Below, piece by piece: positions 33,160 through 41,371 of a DNA stretch of 64,000 nt. The notes below the pieces were generated by a model that was not told the origin of the DNA, searched no databases, and saw only the letters and a program-made list of their open reading frames with translations. The stretch comes from Chryseobacterium sp. Leaf180 (lineage in GTDB: Bacteria > Bacteroidota > Bacteroidia > Flavobacteriales > Weeksellaceae): the NCBI RefSeq assembly GCF_001424585.1, contig NZ_LMPJ01000009.1:244212-308211 (forward strand), written 5' to 3'. Position 1 is the first letter of the stretch. Each line of letters starts with the position of its first letter. A program made the translations under genes and the position numbers.

Positions 33160-34560
33160 TTACATATCATGCGGCTTCAGCATATTCGCGGGATCAAGAA
33201 TTTCGTCTAATTTTTCTTGACTTAAAACGCCTTTCTCGAGAATGAGATTGTACACACTTTTACCAGTTTGCAGAGATTCTTTCGCAATTTCCGTCGAATT
33301 TTTATATCCTATATAAGGATTTAAAGCCGTCACAATCCCGATGCTGTGCTTCACCATATTAAGACAAACTTCTTTATTAGCAGTAATTCCTACGATGCAT
33401 TTTTCACGAAGTGTATCTAAAGCATTGCAGAGAAAATGAAGATTTTCCATGATGGCATGCGACAAAACAGGCTCCATCACATTCAGCTGCAATTGTCCTG
33501 CTTCGGCAGCAAACGTCACGGTAAGATCGTTCCCGATGACTTTAAAACAAACCTGATTCACGACTTCCGGAATCACCGGATTTACTTTTCCCGGCATAAT
33601 GGAAGAACCTGGCTGCATCGGCGGTAAATTGATTTCAAACAGACCGGCGCGAGGACCTGAAGACAGTAATCTTAAATCGTTGCAGATTTTTGAAAGCTTT
33701 ACGGCAAGTCTTTTCATTGCGGAAGAATAAATAACATACGAACCTGTATCTGGCGTAGCTTCAACAAGATTCGGCGCGGAAACAATTTCGTAACCGGTAA
33801 TTTCTGCAAGATTTTTAGCACAAAGTTTTGCGTAACCGATTGGCGCATTAATTCCTGTACCTATCGCAGTTGCACCCATGTTTACCTCAACAAAAAGATT
33901 GGCATTGTTATTTAATTTTGAAATATCTTCTTCTAAAGTTGCGGCAAAAGCCTCAAATTCCTGTCCTAAAGTCATTGGCACCGCATCCTGAAGCTGCGTA
34001 CGACCCATTTTGATGACATCATTAAATTCTTTTCCTTTTTCTCGGAAAGCTTCCACAATTTTTTCGAGCTTTTGTACCAGCGTTTCGTTCATCTGCAAAA
34101 GCGCCATTTTGATCGCTGTTGGATAAGCGTCATTTGTGCTTTGGGAAAGATTAATATGGTCGTTTGGCGAACAAAACTGATAATCGCCTTTTTCTTTTCC
34201 TAATTTCTCTAAAACACGGTTGGCAATCACTTCGTTGGCATTCATATTCACCGAAGTTCCGGCACCACCCTGAATCATATCAATCGGAAACTCCCTATGA
34301 AGCTGCCCAGACACAAGTTCCTCACAGGTTTCAGCGATTTTTTGATATAAATCTTCCTCAAGCAGACCAAGCTCATGATTGGTTTTGGCAGCCGCTTTTT
34401 TCACGAAAGCCAGACCTTTGATAAACTCAGGATATGAAGACAAAAGTTGCCCAGAGATTTTAAAATTATCGATCGCACGCTGTGTCTGCACGCCGTAATA
34501 TGCGTTGATCGGAACGTTGAGTCTACCTAGCAAATCACTTTCCTGTCTGAAATTTTCCAT
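33160..34560 (-). CDS. aspA: Aspartate ammonia-lyase
   Basis: 466 aa. GVQTQRAIDNFKISG (23-37), GGAGTSVNMNANEV (98-111), SPNDHINLSQSTNDAYPT and the superfamily signature GSSIMPGKVNP (318-328) are present. The QTQRAIDNF form and overall style fit aspartase better than class II fumarase, but the two are close. It deaminates aspartate to fumarate. It lies 45 nt downstream of the amidase gene on the same strand. Confidence 0.85.
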   Translation of the reverse strand: MENFRQESDLLGRLNVPINAYYGVQTQRAIDNFKISGQLLSSYPEFIKGLAFVKKAAAKTNHELGLLEEDLYQKIAETCEELVSGQLHREFPIDMIQGGAGTSVNMNANEVIANRVLEKLGKEKGDYQFCSPNDHINLSQSTNDAYPTAIKMALLQMNETLVQKLEKIVEAFREKGKEFNDVIKMGRTQLQDAVPMTLGQEFEAFAATLEEDISKLNNNANLFVEVNMGATAIGTGINAPIGYAKLCAKNLAEITGYEIVSAPNLVEATPDTGSYVIYSSAMKRLAVKLSKICNDLRLLSSGPRAGLFEINLPPMQPGSSIMPGKVNPVIPEVVNQVCFKVIGNDLTVTFAAEAGQLQLNVMEPVLSHAIMENLHFLCNALDTLREKCIVGITANKEVCLNMVKHSIGIVTALNPYIGYKNSTEIAKESLQTGKSVYNLILEKGVLSQEKLDEILDPANMLKPHDM

Positions 34561-34605
34561 TTTTTATGATGTTAAAAAAGTCAAGTTTAAATTTTTATTA
34601 CGAAA

Positions 34606-35631
34606 TTATTTTGTTGGATATTTTTGGTTTAAAGCCTGTAAAATAGCCCAGCTTTCTGCATCCAAAATTCCATTATAATTTTGTGGTCTGAAATGATACT
34701 GTAGCGCTTCAATAGTCGCTTTTGTTACTGTATCCCAATTTCCACTTGGCTCAATTTCATAACCTAATTTCTGCAAAGAGGTCTGCACCAAAAATATAAA
34801 TGCCGGCTCAGAATATCTTGCAGTTACATCGCTTTCTGCAGAAACCATCAGGTTTTGCTTTGATGCCTCATCATACCACATCCCAATCTGATATTCGTCA
34901 TATAATCTTTTCCACGGAAACTGCGGTCCCGGATCCTGTTTTCTCGTCGGAGCAATATCCGAATGCGCCAAAACATTGGTTGCTGGAATATTATATCTCG
35001 TCACAATATCTTTGGTAAGCACTGCCACTTTTTTAAACTGATCATCACTGAACGGCATAAAAACTCGTTTGCCCAAAGAATCTGCTTTGTAACCTAAATT
35101 AACAATTTCGATCCCTACAGAAGTATCATTTAAATTTTTATCGGTACGCCAACTGCTGATTCCCGCGTGATAAGCGCGTTTGTTTTCGTCAACCAACTGG
35201 TAAATTTCGTTATCATCTTTATCGTTCACCAGATAGTGTGCACTTACTGTTTGCTGAGTAAGCACCTGAATTGATTTATCATCAGGTAACACCGTGTAAT
35301 GCAGAATCACATATTTCTGCCGGAAATTCTGGCCAAGTGAAGGGAAGTATGTTTTTGTTACTTTATAACCCTTTGGCTTTGCAGAAACTATAGAACCATA
35401 ACTTGCCGTGTTGTCATTTTTGGTAATGTCAGCGATGTTTTCGGTGTAAAATTCCACGCCGCCATCTTTTTTTATCTGTGCGTGATCTTTTGCTGATGTT
35501 GCCGATTTAACAGGCGTTTTAACTGCAGTCCCGACTGGTCTTGGCGTGTAAGTTCTTTTCTTGGCATTTTTCTGTGTAGAGCACGAAAAAGCAAAAATAC
35601 TTAAGCCGATGATATATAATGTTTTACGCAT
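34606..35631 (-). CDS. N-acetylmuramoyl-L-alanine amidase, lipoprotein with C-terminal peptidoglycan-binding domain
   Basis: 341 aa from ATG 35631; a longer in-frame extension overlaps the tRNA promoter and is rejected. The lipobox is AFSC (Cys17). The Amidase_2 domain has the zinc His in VILHYT, the central SAHYLVNDKDDNEIYQLVDE and RAYHAG stretch, and the C-terminal NVLAHSDIAPTRKQDPGP with the second His and the catalytic Lys/Asp. A C-terminal PG_binding_1 repeat (LQKLGYEIEPSG..) follows. It cleaves the amide bond between MurNAc and the stem peptide in the envelope. Confidence 0.92.
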   Translation of the reverse strand: MRKTLYIIGLSIFAFSCSTQKNAKKRTYTPRPVGTAVKTPVKSATSAKDHAQIKKDGGVEFYTENIADITKNDNTASYGSIVSAKPKGYKVTKTYFPSLGQNFRQKYVILHYTVLPDDKSIQVLTQQTVSAHYLVNDKDDNEIYQLVDENKRAYHAGISSWRTDKNLNDTSVGIEIVNLGYKADSLGKRVFMPFSDDQFKKVAVLTKDIVTRYNIPATNVLAHSDIAPTRKQDPGPQFPWKRLYDEYQIGMWYDEASKQNLMVSAESDVTARYSEPAFIFLVQTSLQKLGYEIEPSGNWDTVTKATIEALQYHFRPQNYNGILDAESWAILQALNQKYPTK

Positions 35632-35660
35632 AAGGCTGGTTTTTTTCAATAGTTTATGCT

Positions 35661-35668
35661 CAAAAATA
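35661..35668 (-). promoter_or_regulatory. Putative -7 element of the amidase gene
   Basis: TATTTTTG on the minus strand, 30 nt ahead of the ATG, faces the tRNA promoter divergently. The matching upstream TTG is only 15 nt away, shorter than usual. Confidence 0.4.
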
Positions 35669-35690
35669 CGCAATTTTTTCCAGCAATTTA

Positions 35691-35722
35691 TTTGCAGAGT
35701 ATAGAAATGTATTCTATATTTG
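35691..35722 (+). promoter_or_regulatory. Promoter of the tRNA-Ser/Pro/Arg unit
   Basis: TTTG (35691-35694), a 20-nt spacer and TATATTTG (35715-35722) match the Bacteroidota consensus perfectly and lie 43 nt ahead of tRNA-Ser. Confidence 0.8.
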
Positions 35723-35764
35723 CACTCGCAATAACGGAAGATCACAGCGGTCTGAAGTTGTTTA

Positions 35765-35851
35765 GGAGAGTTGCCTGAGAGGCCGAAAGGACATGTTTGC
35801 TAAACATGCGTACTGGAAACGGTACCAAGGGTTCGAATCCCTTACTCTCCG
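35765..35851 (+). tRNA. tRNA-Ser (anticodon GCT)
   Basis: 87 nt, class II, with acceptor GGAGAGT/ACTCTCC, anticodon loop TTTGCTAAA, a long variable arm (GTACTGGAAACGGTAC) and T-loop GGTTCGAATCC. CCA is not encoded. It is the first gene of the unit and reads AGC/AGT codons. Confidence 0.97.
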
Positions 35852-35861
35852 CAGCTTTTCT

Positions 35862-35936
35862 CGGGGCGTAGCGTAGTCCGGTCATCGCGCCTGGTTTGGG
35901 ACCAGGAGGTCGCAGGTTCGAATCCTGCCGCCCCGA
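35862..35936 (+). tRNA. tRNA-Pro (anticodon TGG), copy 1
   Basis: 75 nt with acceptor CGGGGCG/CGCCCCG, anticodon stem-loop CTGGTTTGGGACCAG and T-arm GCAGGTTCGAATCCTGC. CCA is not encoded. It starts 10 nt after tRNA-Ser and is identical to the copy at 36257. Confidence 0.97.
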
Positions 35937-35966
35937 CAGTTTTAGTAATTTTCTCAAAATTACAAT

Positions 35967-36040
35967 GGGTGCGTAGCTCAGCTGGATAGAGCATCTGCCT
36001 TCTAAGCAGACGGTCAAAGGTTCGAATCCTTTCGCGCTCA
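35967..36040 (+). tRNA. tRNA-Arg (anticodon TCT), copy 1
   Basis: 74 nt with anticodon stem-loop CTGCCTTCTAAGCAG and T-arm AAAGGTTCGAATCCTTT. The acceptor GGGTGCG/CGCGCTC contains G-U pairs. It reads AGA/AGG and is identical to the copy at 36351. Confidence 0.96.
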
Positions 36041-36041
36041 C

Positions 36042-36077
36042 AGAAAGAGAAATCAAGATTTTGGTTTCTCTTTTTTT
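36042..36077 (+). terminator. Terminator of the first tRNA unit
   Basis: AAAGAGAAA and TTTCTCTTT pair over a 12-nt loop and end in a long T-run, directly after tRNA-Arg copy 1. Confidence 0.85.
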
Positions 36078-36182
36078 GTTTAGATTTCGCTGAAAATTGA
36101 TTTTGGCTTAAAGATAAAATTCTCATAAAATAACTTCAGCGTTGGGTTTCGATTATTTTTTAAAATAATTTGAAAATATCTT

Positions 36183-36212
36183 TTTGAAGTTCGGAAAATA
36201 TTTCTATATTTG
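36183..36212 (+). promoter_or_regulatory. Promoter of the second tRNA unit
   Basis: TTTG (36183-36186), an 18-nt spacer and TATATTTG (36205-36212), 45 nt ahead of the second tRNA-Pro. The CTATATTTGCAC core is the same as in the first unit. Confidence 0.78.
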
Positions 36213-36256
36213 CACCCACAAAAAACAAGGTAAAACTTGTTTAGATGACCATCAAT

Positions 36257-36331
36257 CGGGGCGTAGCGTAGTCCGGTCATCGCGCCTGGTTTGGGACCAG
36301 GAGGTCGCAGGTTCGAATCCTGCCGCCCCGA
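36257..36331 (+). tRNA. tRNA-Pro (anticodon TGG), copy 2
   Basis: 75 nt, identical base for base to the copy at 35862-35936 by reading. Confidence 0.97.
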
Positions 36332-36350
36332 CTTTTCAAAAACTATTTTC

Positions 36351-36424
36351 GGGTGCGTAGCTCAGCTGGATAGAGCATCTGCCTTCTAAGCAGACGGTCA
36401 AAGGTTCGAATCCTTTCGCGCTCA
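36351..36424 (+). tRNA. tRNA-Arg (anticodon TCT), copy 2
   Basis: 74 nt, identical to the copy at 35967-36040 by reading, 19 nt after tRNA-Pro copy 2. Confidence 0.96.
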
Positions 36425-36426
36425 CA

Positions 36427-36458
36427 AAAGAGAAATCATTATTGGTTTCTCTTTTTTT
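36427..36458 (+). terminator. Terminator of the second tRNA unit
   Basis: The same AAAGAGAAA/TTTCTCTTT stem as in unit 1 with a shorter loop (TCATTATTGG), then T residues. Confidence 0.85.
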
Positions 36459-36523
36459 ATTTATTATTTACTTCTCTTATAAACTTTACTTAAATTTCTT
36501 TATACAGTTTAAAAACCTGTAGT

Positions 36524-36695
36524 CTACAATTGGTTATTTAAAGTAAATCTACCAATTATAAAATCGTCTTGATGCTCTTTAAACCCTTGCTTATTTTTGA
36601 GATCATCTACGATTTCTTAAGGATTATTTTCATCTAAAAAGACTCCGATTATTCTTTCATCATCTAAAAAGTTATGAATTGTGTAGGTGTGCCTT
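36524..36695 (-). pseudogene. Remnant of an unidentified gene with an in-frame stop
   Basis: On the minus strand an open frame reads YTIHNFLDDERIIGVFLDE then, after an internal TAA (plus 36617-36619), EIVDDLKNKQGFKEHQDDF and ends at 36524. Both halves are in the same frame and look like one protein's C-terminal part. No ATG starts it. The family is not recognised. Confidence 0.55.
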
Positions 36696-36697
36696 AT

Positions 36698-37000
36698 TTA
36701 AAAAATATATTCTAAATTCAACTCTTTTATTGATCTGCAGCCTTCAGTAATAACACCTAATTCATTTAAATATTCTATTCCATTGTCTCCAATAACCATA
36801 TCAAATTCGTTTTCCCAATGAATTTTGTTCAACTGATATCTATTGATAATAAATCCTTCAGAATAAGTTCTCCATCCTGAAAGCTTCAAAGCATTTTTTC
36901 GCGCTTTTCCAAGCTTTTGTCATCATCAAAATATCCTAAAATTTAAAATCGATATGAGTTCCATCAGAATATATGTTCAAGAAATTAGACAAAATATTTC
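36698..37000 (-). pseudogene. Remnant of an unidentified gene with two frameshifts
   Basis: Three successive minus-strand frames carry protein-like sequence. They are NFLNIYSDGTHIDFKF (about 36976-36940), then GYFDDDKSLEKREKML (about 36935-36890), then KLSGWRTYSEGFIINRYQ and on to ELNLEYIF with a stop at 36698. The last, longest part is about 63 codons and has no ATG. It looks like a decayed small acidic protein gene in the tRNA-flanking region, of unknown family. Confidence 0.55.
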
Positions 37001-37022
37001 ATGAAAATTAAATTTTAAGTAC

Positions 37023-37053
37023 AAAAAAACCACCGTAAATATACAGTGGTTTT
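37023..37053 (-). terminator. Terminator of the prmA/SH3-like unit
   Basis: On the minus strand AACCACTGTA-TATT-TACGGTGGTT forms a 10-bp stem with one G-U pair followed by T residues, 20 nt past the stop at 37074. Confidence 0.88.
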
Positions 37054-37073
37054 CAAATTGATGATTAATAATT

Positions 37074-37919
37074 TTAGTTCAACTTATAAGAATTTCCGTT
37101 CCAAAGATAGGTTTTTGAAGCCTTTTTCTTTTTCTCACGGTCTTTATCATCTTTTTCCATTTCCTCCATTTTAAATATGAAAGCATTTGGAACTCCGCCT
37201 TTGTCATTGGGGAAAATAAATTCTTCTGTGTGGTAATAAACATCGGCATCGCCAACATTCATCAATTGAGGCAGAGCAATCAATTTTTTGTCTTTAAACA
37301 AAACATATTGATCATAACCTGCAATTCCGCAAGCTTCTCCCGAAACCATTGCTTTTAAAGTCAATTCTACATTTTGCAGTTTATGATTACTTTCAATATT
37401 GAACGTTCCATAGCTCAGACTTTCACCCGACCCTGTTTCAAAAGAAGCCTCATCAATCAACATATTTCCTTCTACTACTTTTACAGCAGCGATATTTTGA
37501 TTAATAATGATTTCAGGATATTGTTTGTCTTTTTTGTTTACTGTTTTCGTTAAGCCAAAAAGAAAATCGTAGCCATTTTTATTTCTATAACCTACACATA
37601 GATTTCCGCCCCAGACGTAACCTTCAGAAGTTTTATCATCTTTCTGATAAGATATTTTGTACCAGTTTGCTATTCGCTCTCCTAATTTTAAAATAGTTTC
37701 ATCCTGTTTAATGATCAAAACCTGTTGATTGGTTTGCAAAGAATCCAGAATTTGCGCATCGACGCTTGGTGATTGCCTAACTCTCGTCCAGTCTGTAAAG
37801 ACTTTTTGTGCTTTATTCTCCTCAAACCGGAAAACTCCGTTTGCGTAAGCATAATCTTTTTCCTGCGCAGAAAAAACCTGAATAATGAATAGAAGTATAA
37901 TAGTGAAAATGCCTTTCAT
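37074..37919 (-). CDS. Secreted SH3-like domain protein
   Basis: 281 aa from ATG 37919; the preceding in-frame codons overlap prmA and lack signal character. There is a signal peptide (about 1-18, ending FSAQ). An SH3-type region (about 40-110) includes DWTRVRQSPSVDAQILDSLQTNQQVLII, NWYKISYQ and GYVWGGNLC. The rest is beta-rich with an EACGIAGYDQYVLFKDKKLI block and ends in a Lys/Asp/Glu-rich stretch before TYLWNGNSYKLN. The function is unknown. It directly follows prmA. Confidence 0.72.
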   Translation of the reverse strand: MKGIFTIILLFIIQVFSAQEKDYAYANGVFRFEENKAQKVFTDWTRVRQSPSVDAQILDSLQTNQQVLIIKQDETILKLGERIANWYKISYQKDDKTSEGYVWGGNLCVGYRNKNGYDFLFGLTKTVNKKDKQYPEIIINQNIAAVKVVEGNMLIDEASFETGSGESLSYGTFNIESNHKLQNVELTLKAMVSGEACGIAGYDQYVLFKDKKLIALPQLMNVGDADVYYHTEEFIFPNDKGGVPNAFIFKMEEMEKDDKDREKKKKASKTYLWNGNSYKLN

Positions 37920-37935
37920 AACGAGATTTTTAAGG

Positions 37936-38763
37936 TTATTTCTCAAGCAGCAAACTTACCCATTCTTCGCGCTGCAGTTTCTTTTTCGGTTCCAAACCAT
38001 TTTCTCTGCAGACTTCCAAAATATCATCCACATCGAAGAAACACAGCCCAGAAAGAAGTAATTTTCCTCCTTCATTTAAAACTGAAACGTAAGTCGGAAT
38101 ATCAGAAATCAGAATATTCCTGTTGATATTAGCCAAAATAATATCAAATTTTTCGTTGCCTAAACTGTCCGCTGTTCCCAGCTCAATATCCAATTCTACT
38201 CCATTTCTCTCAGCGTTTTCCTTCGAATTTTCTACCGACCATTCGTCGATGTCTATCGCTTTGGTTGCTCCGGCGCCGATCTGTTTTGCATAAATGGCCA
38301 AAACCGAAGTTCCACAACCCATGTCTAAAACTTTTTTGTCTTTAAAATCGATATCCATCATCTGCTGAATCATCAAATGGGTTGTGGGATGATGACCTGT
38401 GCCGAAAGACATTTTCGGCTGAATTACAATCTCGTGCATTCCGGGAACAGATTCGTGAAACTCGGCACGAATCAAAACTTTATCGTCAATATTGATTGGT
38501 TCAAAATTCTTTTCCCACTCTTCATTCCAGTTGATGTTGGGCATTTCTTTGAAACTGTATTCGATTTCTACGTTTTCATTCTGAAAAAGCGGCAAAGATT
38601 TTAACTCATTTTCATTAAATAGATCTTTCTGAATATACCCTAAAATGCCGTTAATTTCTTCCGTAAAACTGTCGAAACCGATTTCGATCAGTTCGGCCAT
38701 TAAGATTTCGTTCCAGGGCTGAAGCGGTTTTATTTTAAAATCAAATTCCAGATAATTTTGCAT
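37936..38763 (-). CDS. prmA: Ribosomal protein L11 methyltransferase
   Basis: 275 aa from ATG 38763 (MQNYLEFDF). The N-terminal substrate-recognition domain is followed by MSFGTGHHPTTHLMIQ, SAM motif I VLDMGCGTSVLAIYAKQIGA, post-I AIDIDEWSVENSKENAERN and the NPPY-like ILANINRNIL, all PrmA hallmarks. It trimethylates L11 at several amino groups. It is the first gene of a two-gene unit with the SH3-like protein. Confidence 0.92.
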   Translation of the reverse strand: MQNYLEFDFKIKPLQPWNEILMAELIEIGFDSFTEEINGILGYIQKDLFNENELKSLPLFQNENVEIEYSFKEMPNINWNEEWEKNFEPINIDDKVLIRAEFHESVPGMHEIVIQPKMSFGTGHHPTTHLMIQQMMDIDFKDKKVLDMGCGTSVLAIYAKQIGAGATKAIDIDEWSVENSKENAERNGVELDIELGTADSLGNEKFDIILANINRNILISDIPTYVSVLNEGGKLLLSGLCFFDVDDILEVCRENGLEPKKKLQREEWVSLLLEK

Positions 38764-38865
38764 GTAAATAATTTGCTGCAAAAATAATTATTAAAAACTG
38801 AAAGTGACGGAATAGATAAAGTTAACCTCAAAGATTTTTTAAAGCCAAAAAATAATTTAAAAAAG

Positions 38866-38889
38866 AAAAGCGGACTCATGCCCGCTTTT
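38866..38889 (-). terminator. Terminator of the SDR gene
   Basis: On the minus strand AAAAGCGG-GCATGAGT-CCGCTTTT forms an 8-bp stem with a T-rich tail, 25 nt past the SDR stop. Confidence 0.8.
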
Positions 38890-38914
38890 ATAAATCAATA
38901 TTTAAATTAAATTC

Positions 38915-39628
38915 TTAAGGATTTGTTGAAAAAATCGATCCGTTGGCAATCATCGCGCGACGGTTCATTTTCAAAATATCACGAACCCATTCTGCAAAAT
39001 CTTCCGGCTGCAAAACGGTTTCTGGGTTTCCGTCGGTCAGTCCGCCGTTGATGCTCATATCAGACGCAATCGTACTTGGCGTAAGAGTCACCACGCGGAT
39101 ATTTTCTTTTCTCCATTCCGCCATCATCGACTGCGAAAGAGAAACTACAGCCGCTTTTGATGCCGCGTAAGCCGACATATTCGGTCCGCCTTTCAAACCT
39201 GCAGTTGACGCCACGTTGATCACGTCGCCTTCACCTTTCTCCTTTAAAAAAGGATAAACGGCCTTCGCGGTGTAATAAACGCCAAAAAGATTGGTTTTAA
39301 TCACCTGTTCCCAAACTTCGGAAGACATCTCTGCAATGCTTCCAAAATCGCCGACACCTGCATTATTTATTAAAATATCGATGCCGCCAAGATGCTCTGC
39401 AATCGATTCTATTCCTGCCTTTACGTGAATTTCGTTGTCAACTGAGAACACTGCATATGTTGCGTTTACACCCAGTTTCTGAATTTCATCGACTGTCATT
39501 TTCAGATTTTCCTCGTTTCTGCCCGTGATGCCGATATTTACACCTTCATTGGCCAAAGCCAGTGCTACAGCCTTTCCCAAACCTCTTCCTCCACCTGTAA
39601 TCACTGCATTTTTTCCGCTGATATTCAT
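38915..39628 (-). CDS. Short-chain dehydrogenase, 3-ketoacyl-reductase-like
   Basis: 237 aa from the ATG at about 39628 (MNISGKNAVITGGG). The Rossmann motif GGGRGLGKA is at about 11-19, NNAGVG at about 86-91, catalytic Ser in NVASTAG, and Tyr/Lys in YAASK. The sequence is of the classical FabG-like type, and some Bacteroidota annotations call it 3-ketoacyl-ACP reductase. Being alone and not in a fatty-acid operon, its substrate is unknown. Confidence 0.88.
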   Translation of the reverse strand: MNISGKNAVITGGGRGLGKAVALALANEGVNIGITGRNEENLKMTVDEIQKLGVNATYAVFSVDNEIHVKAGIESIAEHLGGIDILINNAGVGDFGSIAEMSSEVWEQVIKTNLFGVYYTAKAVYPFLKEKGEGDVINVASTAGLKGGPNMSAYAASKAAVVSLSQSMMAEWRKENIRVVTLTPSTIASDMSINGGLTDGNPETVLQPEDFAEWVRDILKMNRRAMIANGSIFSTNP

Positions 39629-39726
39629 TTTGTTTAATTTTTTGATGCACAAATTTACAAATATCAAATCGGCAAAACCGACTTTTGCGAGAGATAAATC
39701 TGGTCGGTCTCATTCTTAAAATCAAT

Positions 39727-39752
39727 AAAAAACCGGCTCTTTCGGGCCGGCT
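39727..39752 (-). terminator. Terminator of the susC-susD-phosphoesterase operon
   Basis: On the minus strand AGCCGGC-CCGAAAG-AGCCGGT forms a GC-rich stem followed by TTTTTT, 20 nt past the phosphoesterase stop. Confidence 0.85.
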
Positions 39753-39772
39753 TCGTGAAGAAAAAATAAAAA

Positions 39773-41353
39773 TTATGGAATCTGTGTTCCGCTCTGCACT
39801 TCAAAAGATTCGCTGGCAGAATATTCGTTGCCATACATATCTTTTGCTTTCACATCAACAGTATGTTTTCCTTGTGTGAGTTTATTTCCAAATCCTGCAA
39901 TCCAGATATGTGTAGACTGCTCTGGGTTTGAAGGTCTTTTTCCCGGGAAAAGTTTGCTGGTCGCATCCCATTTATACACTGACTGTGCAAAATTAGGATC
40001 AATTATTTCTGTAAATTCCATCGGTTCCCATTTTCCACCGTCGATTCTGTACAAAACCTCATCGCTTTTGCTTCCCATAAAGAAATTAGCCACGATTTTA
40101 GCAGAAGTTTTTGAAGGATAAGGAACCACTTTCGGCAAATACAGCTGCATCTGATAATCTTCCGGTTTGCCAGCTGTTTTATATTTTACGCTATACTGAT
40201 TTCCTTTAAAACTGATAAAAGAATATCCTTTCGCCGTTCCGTCGCGCATCGTAGAAGTCGGCAGATTCAAATCATCAGACGTTCCCGACCACCAGTCACC
40301 ACAGGTGGTACCGACGTTGTATTCGTGCAGATCTTTATTGCCTTTCCAGCCAGTCTGCTTTCCGTAAAAAATCTGCTGCTGAATGTGCGTGTGTGCCGAC
40401 AGAACCAAAGCATTCTCAAACGGACTTAATGCATCAAAAAGTCTCTGACGGTCGGCATTTCTAAAGTTATTTTCATATTTATGCTCCAGCGGAATATGAA
40501 GTGAAACCACGACCAGTTTATTTTTATCAACCAGCTTCAGATCATTTTCGATAAACTGCATCTGGTCATCGCGGAACCCGCCCCAGTAGCCTTTTCCGTC
40601 GCGCGGATCGGGATACAAAATATCATCCAAGACAATGAAATGCACATTTCCGTAATTAAAAGAATAGTTTGCAGGCCCGAAGTTGCTTTCAAAAGTCTCG
40701 TCAGAAAGCGCATCTTCCTTGGCATCGTAGTTCATGTCGTGATTTCCCATCACATTGTACCAAGGCAAACCGACTTCCTTCATCACATCGGCATACGGTT
40801 TTTGAAGACTTAAATTATCGCCGACCAAATCTCCCAAACTGATTCCGAAAACCGAATTTTTCCTCGTATTTTTCACTTCATTCACGATGCTTCTTCTGAA
40901 ATAATCGAGTTCTTTTTCGTTGTACGGCTGCGGATCTCCGAAAACAAGAATATCAAAATTAGTTTCTTCTTTCTGTTTATTTAAAGCAAAATTTACTTCT
41001 TTTGGAAGCGCGCCCGTTGGAGCTGAGCCTTTGTATTTAAAATCTACCGGCGAACCGTTTGGTTTATACTGATAGTAGTATTTCGGGAGATTGTTTTCAT
41101 TTAGAGGCGTCATAAAACCTGCCGGTTTGATCACGAAAACAGTTTGTCCGTCTGCGATCGGAAGGCTGTATTTTCCGTTCTGATCGGTTAAAACGACCTG
41201 AGTTCCGTTTGAAACGGCGATATTCTGTAAGCCTTTTTCACGGTTCTCTTTCTGCTGATTTTTATTTGAATCTTCAAAAACGTATCCTGAAACGGAAGTT
41301 TGAGCAATAGCCAATCCTGATAAAAGAATGATCGGCAAAAATATATTTTTCAT
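39773..41353 (-). CDS. Secreted calcineurin-like metallophosphoesterase
   Basis: 526 aa with a signal peptide (about 1-17, ending AIAQ). The N-terminal beta domain (about 20-125) is of Metallophos_N/SdrD-like type. The metallophosphoesterase core has ILVFGDPQPY (Asp ligand; Gln in place of the usual His of DxH), ISLGDLVGDN, NVMGNHDMNY, VVSLHIPLE and LSAHTHIQQ. A C-terminal beta domain closes it. It should release phosphate from phosphoesters in the periplasm or at the surface. It is the third gene after susC and susD, 18 nt from susD, so it belongs to that uptake locus. Confidence 0.92.
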   Translation of the reverse strand: MKNIFLPIILLSGLAIAQTSVSGYVFEDSNKNQQKENREKGLQNIAVSNGTQVVLTDQNGKYSLPIADGQTVFVIKPAGFMTPLNENNLPKYYYQYKPNGSPVDFKYKGSAPTGALPKEVNFALNKQKEETNFDILVFGDPQPYNEKELDYFRRSIVNEVKNTRKNSVFGISLGDLVGDNLSLQKPYADVMKEVGLPWYNVMGNHDMNYDAKEDALSDETFESNFGPANYSFNYGNVHFIVLDDILYPDPRDGKGYWGGFRDDQMQFIENDLKLVDKNKLVVVSLHIPLEHKYENNFRNADRQRLFDALSPFENALVLSAHTHIQQQIFYGKQTGWKGNKDLHEYNVGTTCGDWWSGTSDDLNLPTSTMRDGTAKGYSFISFKGNQYSVKYKTAGKPEDYQMQLYLPKVVPYPSKTSAKIVANFFMGSKSDEVLYRIDGGKWEPMEFTEIIDPNFAQSVYKWDATSKLFPGKRPSNPEQSTHIWIAGFGNKLTQGKHTVDVKAKDMYGNEYSASESFEVQSGTQIP

Positions 41354-41371
41354 TTGTATTAAATTTTTAGA

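Noticed and set aside
35742..36280. Minus-strand frames across the tRNA cluster
   Set aside because: They translate the tRNA genes backwards, a known source of false proteins.
37074..37919. SH3-like protein as a peptidoglycan hydrolase
   Set aside because: No NlpC/P60 or amidase catalytic motif was found after the SH3-like region.
38915..39628. SDR as a DprE2 paralogue
   Set aside because: It has the classical FabG-like GGGRGLGKA and YAASK pattern and no DprE1 partner nearby.
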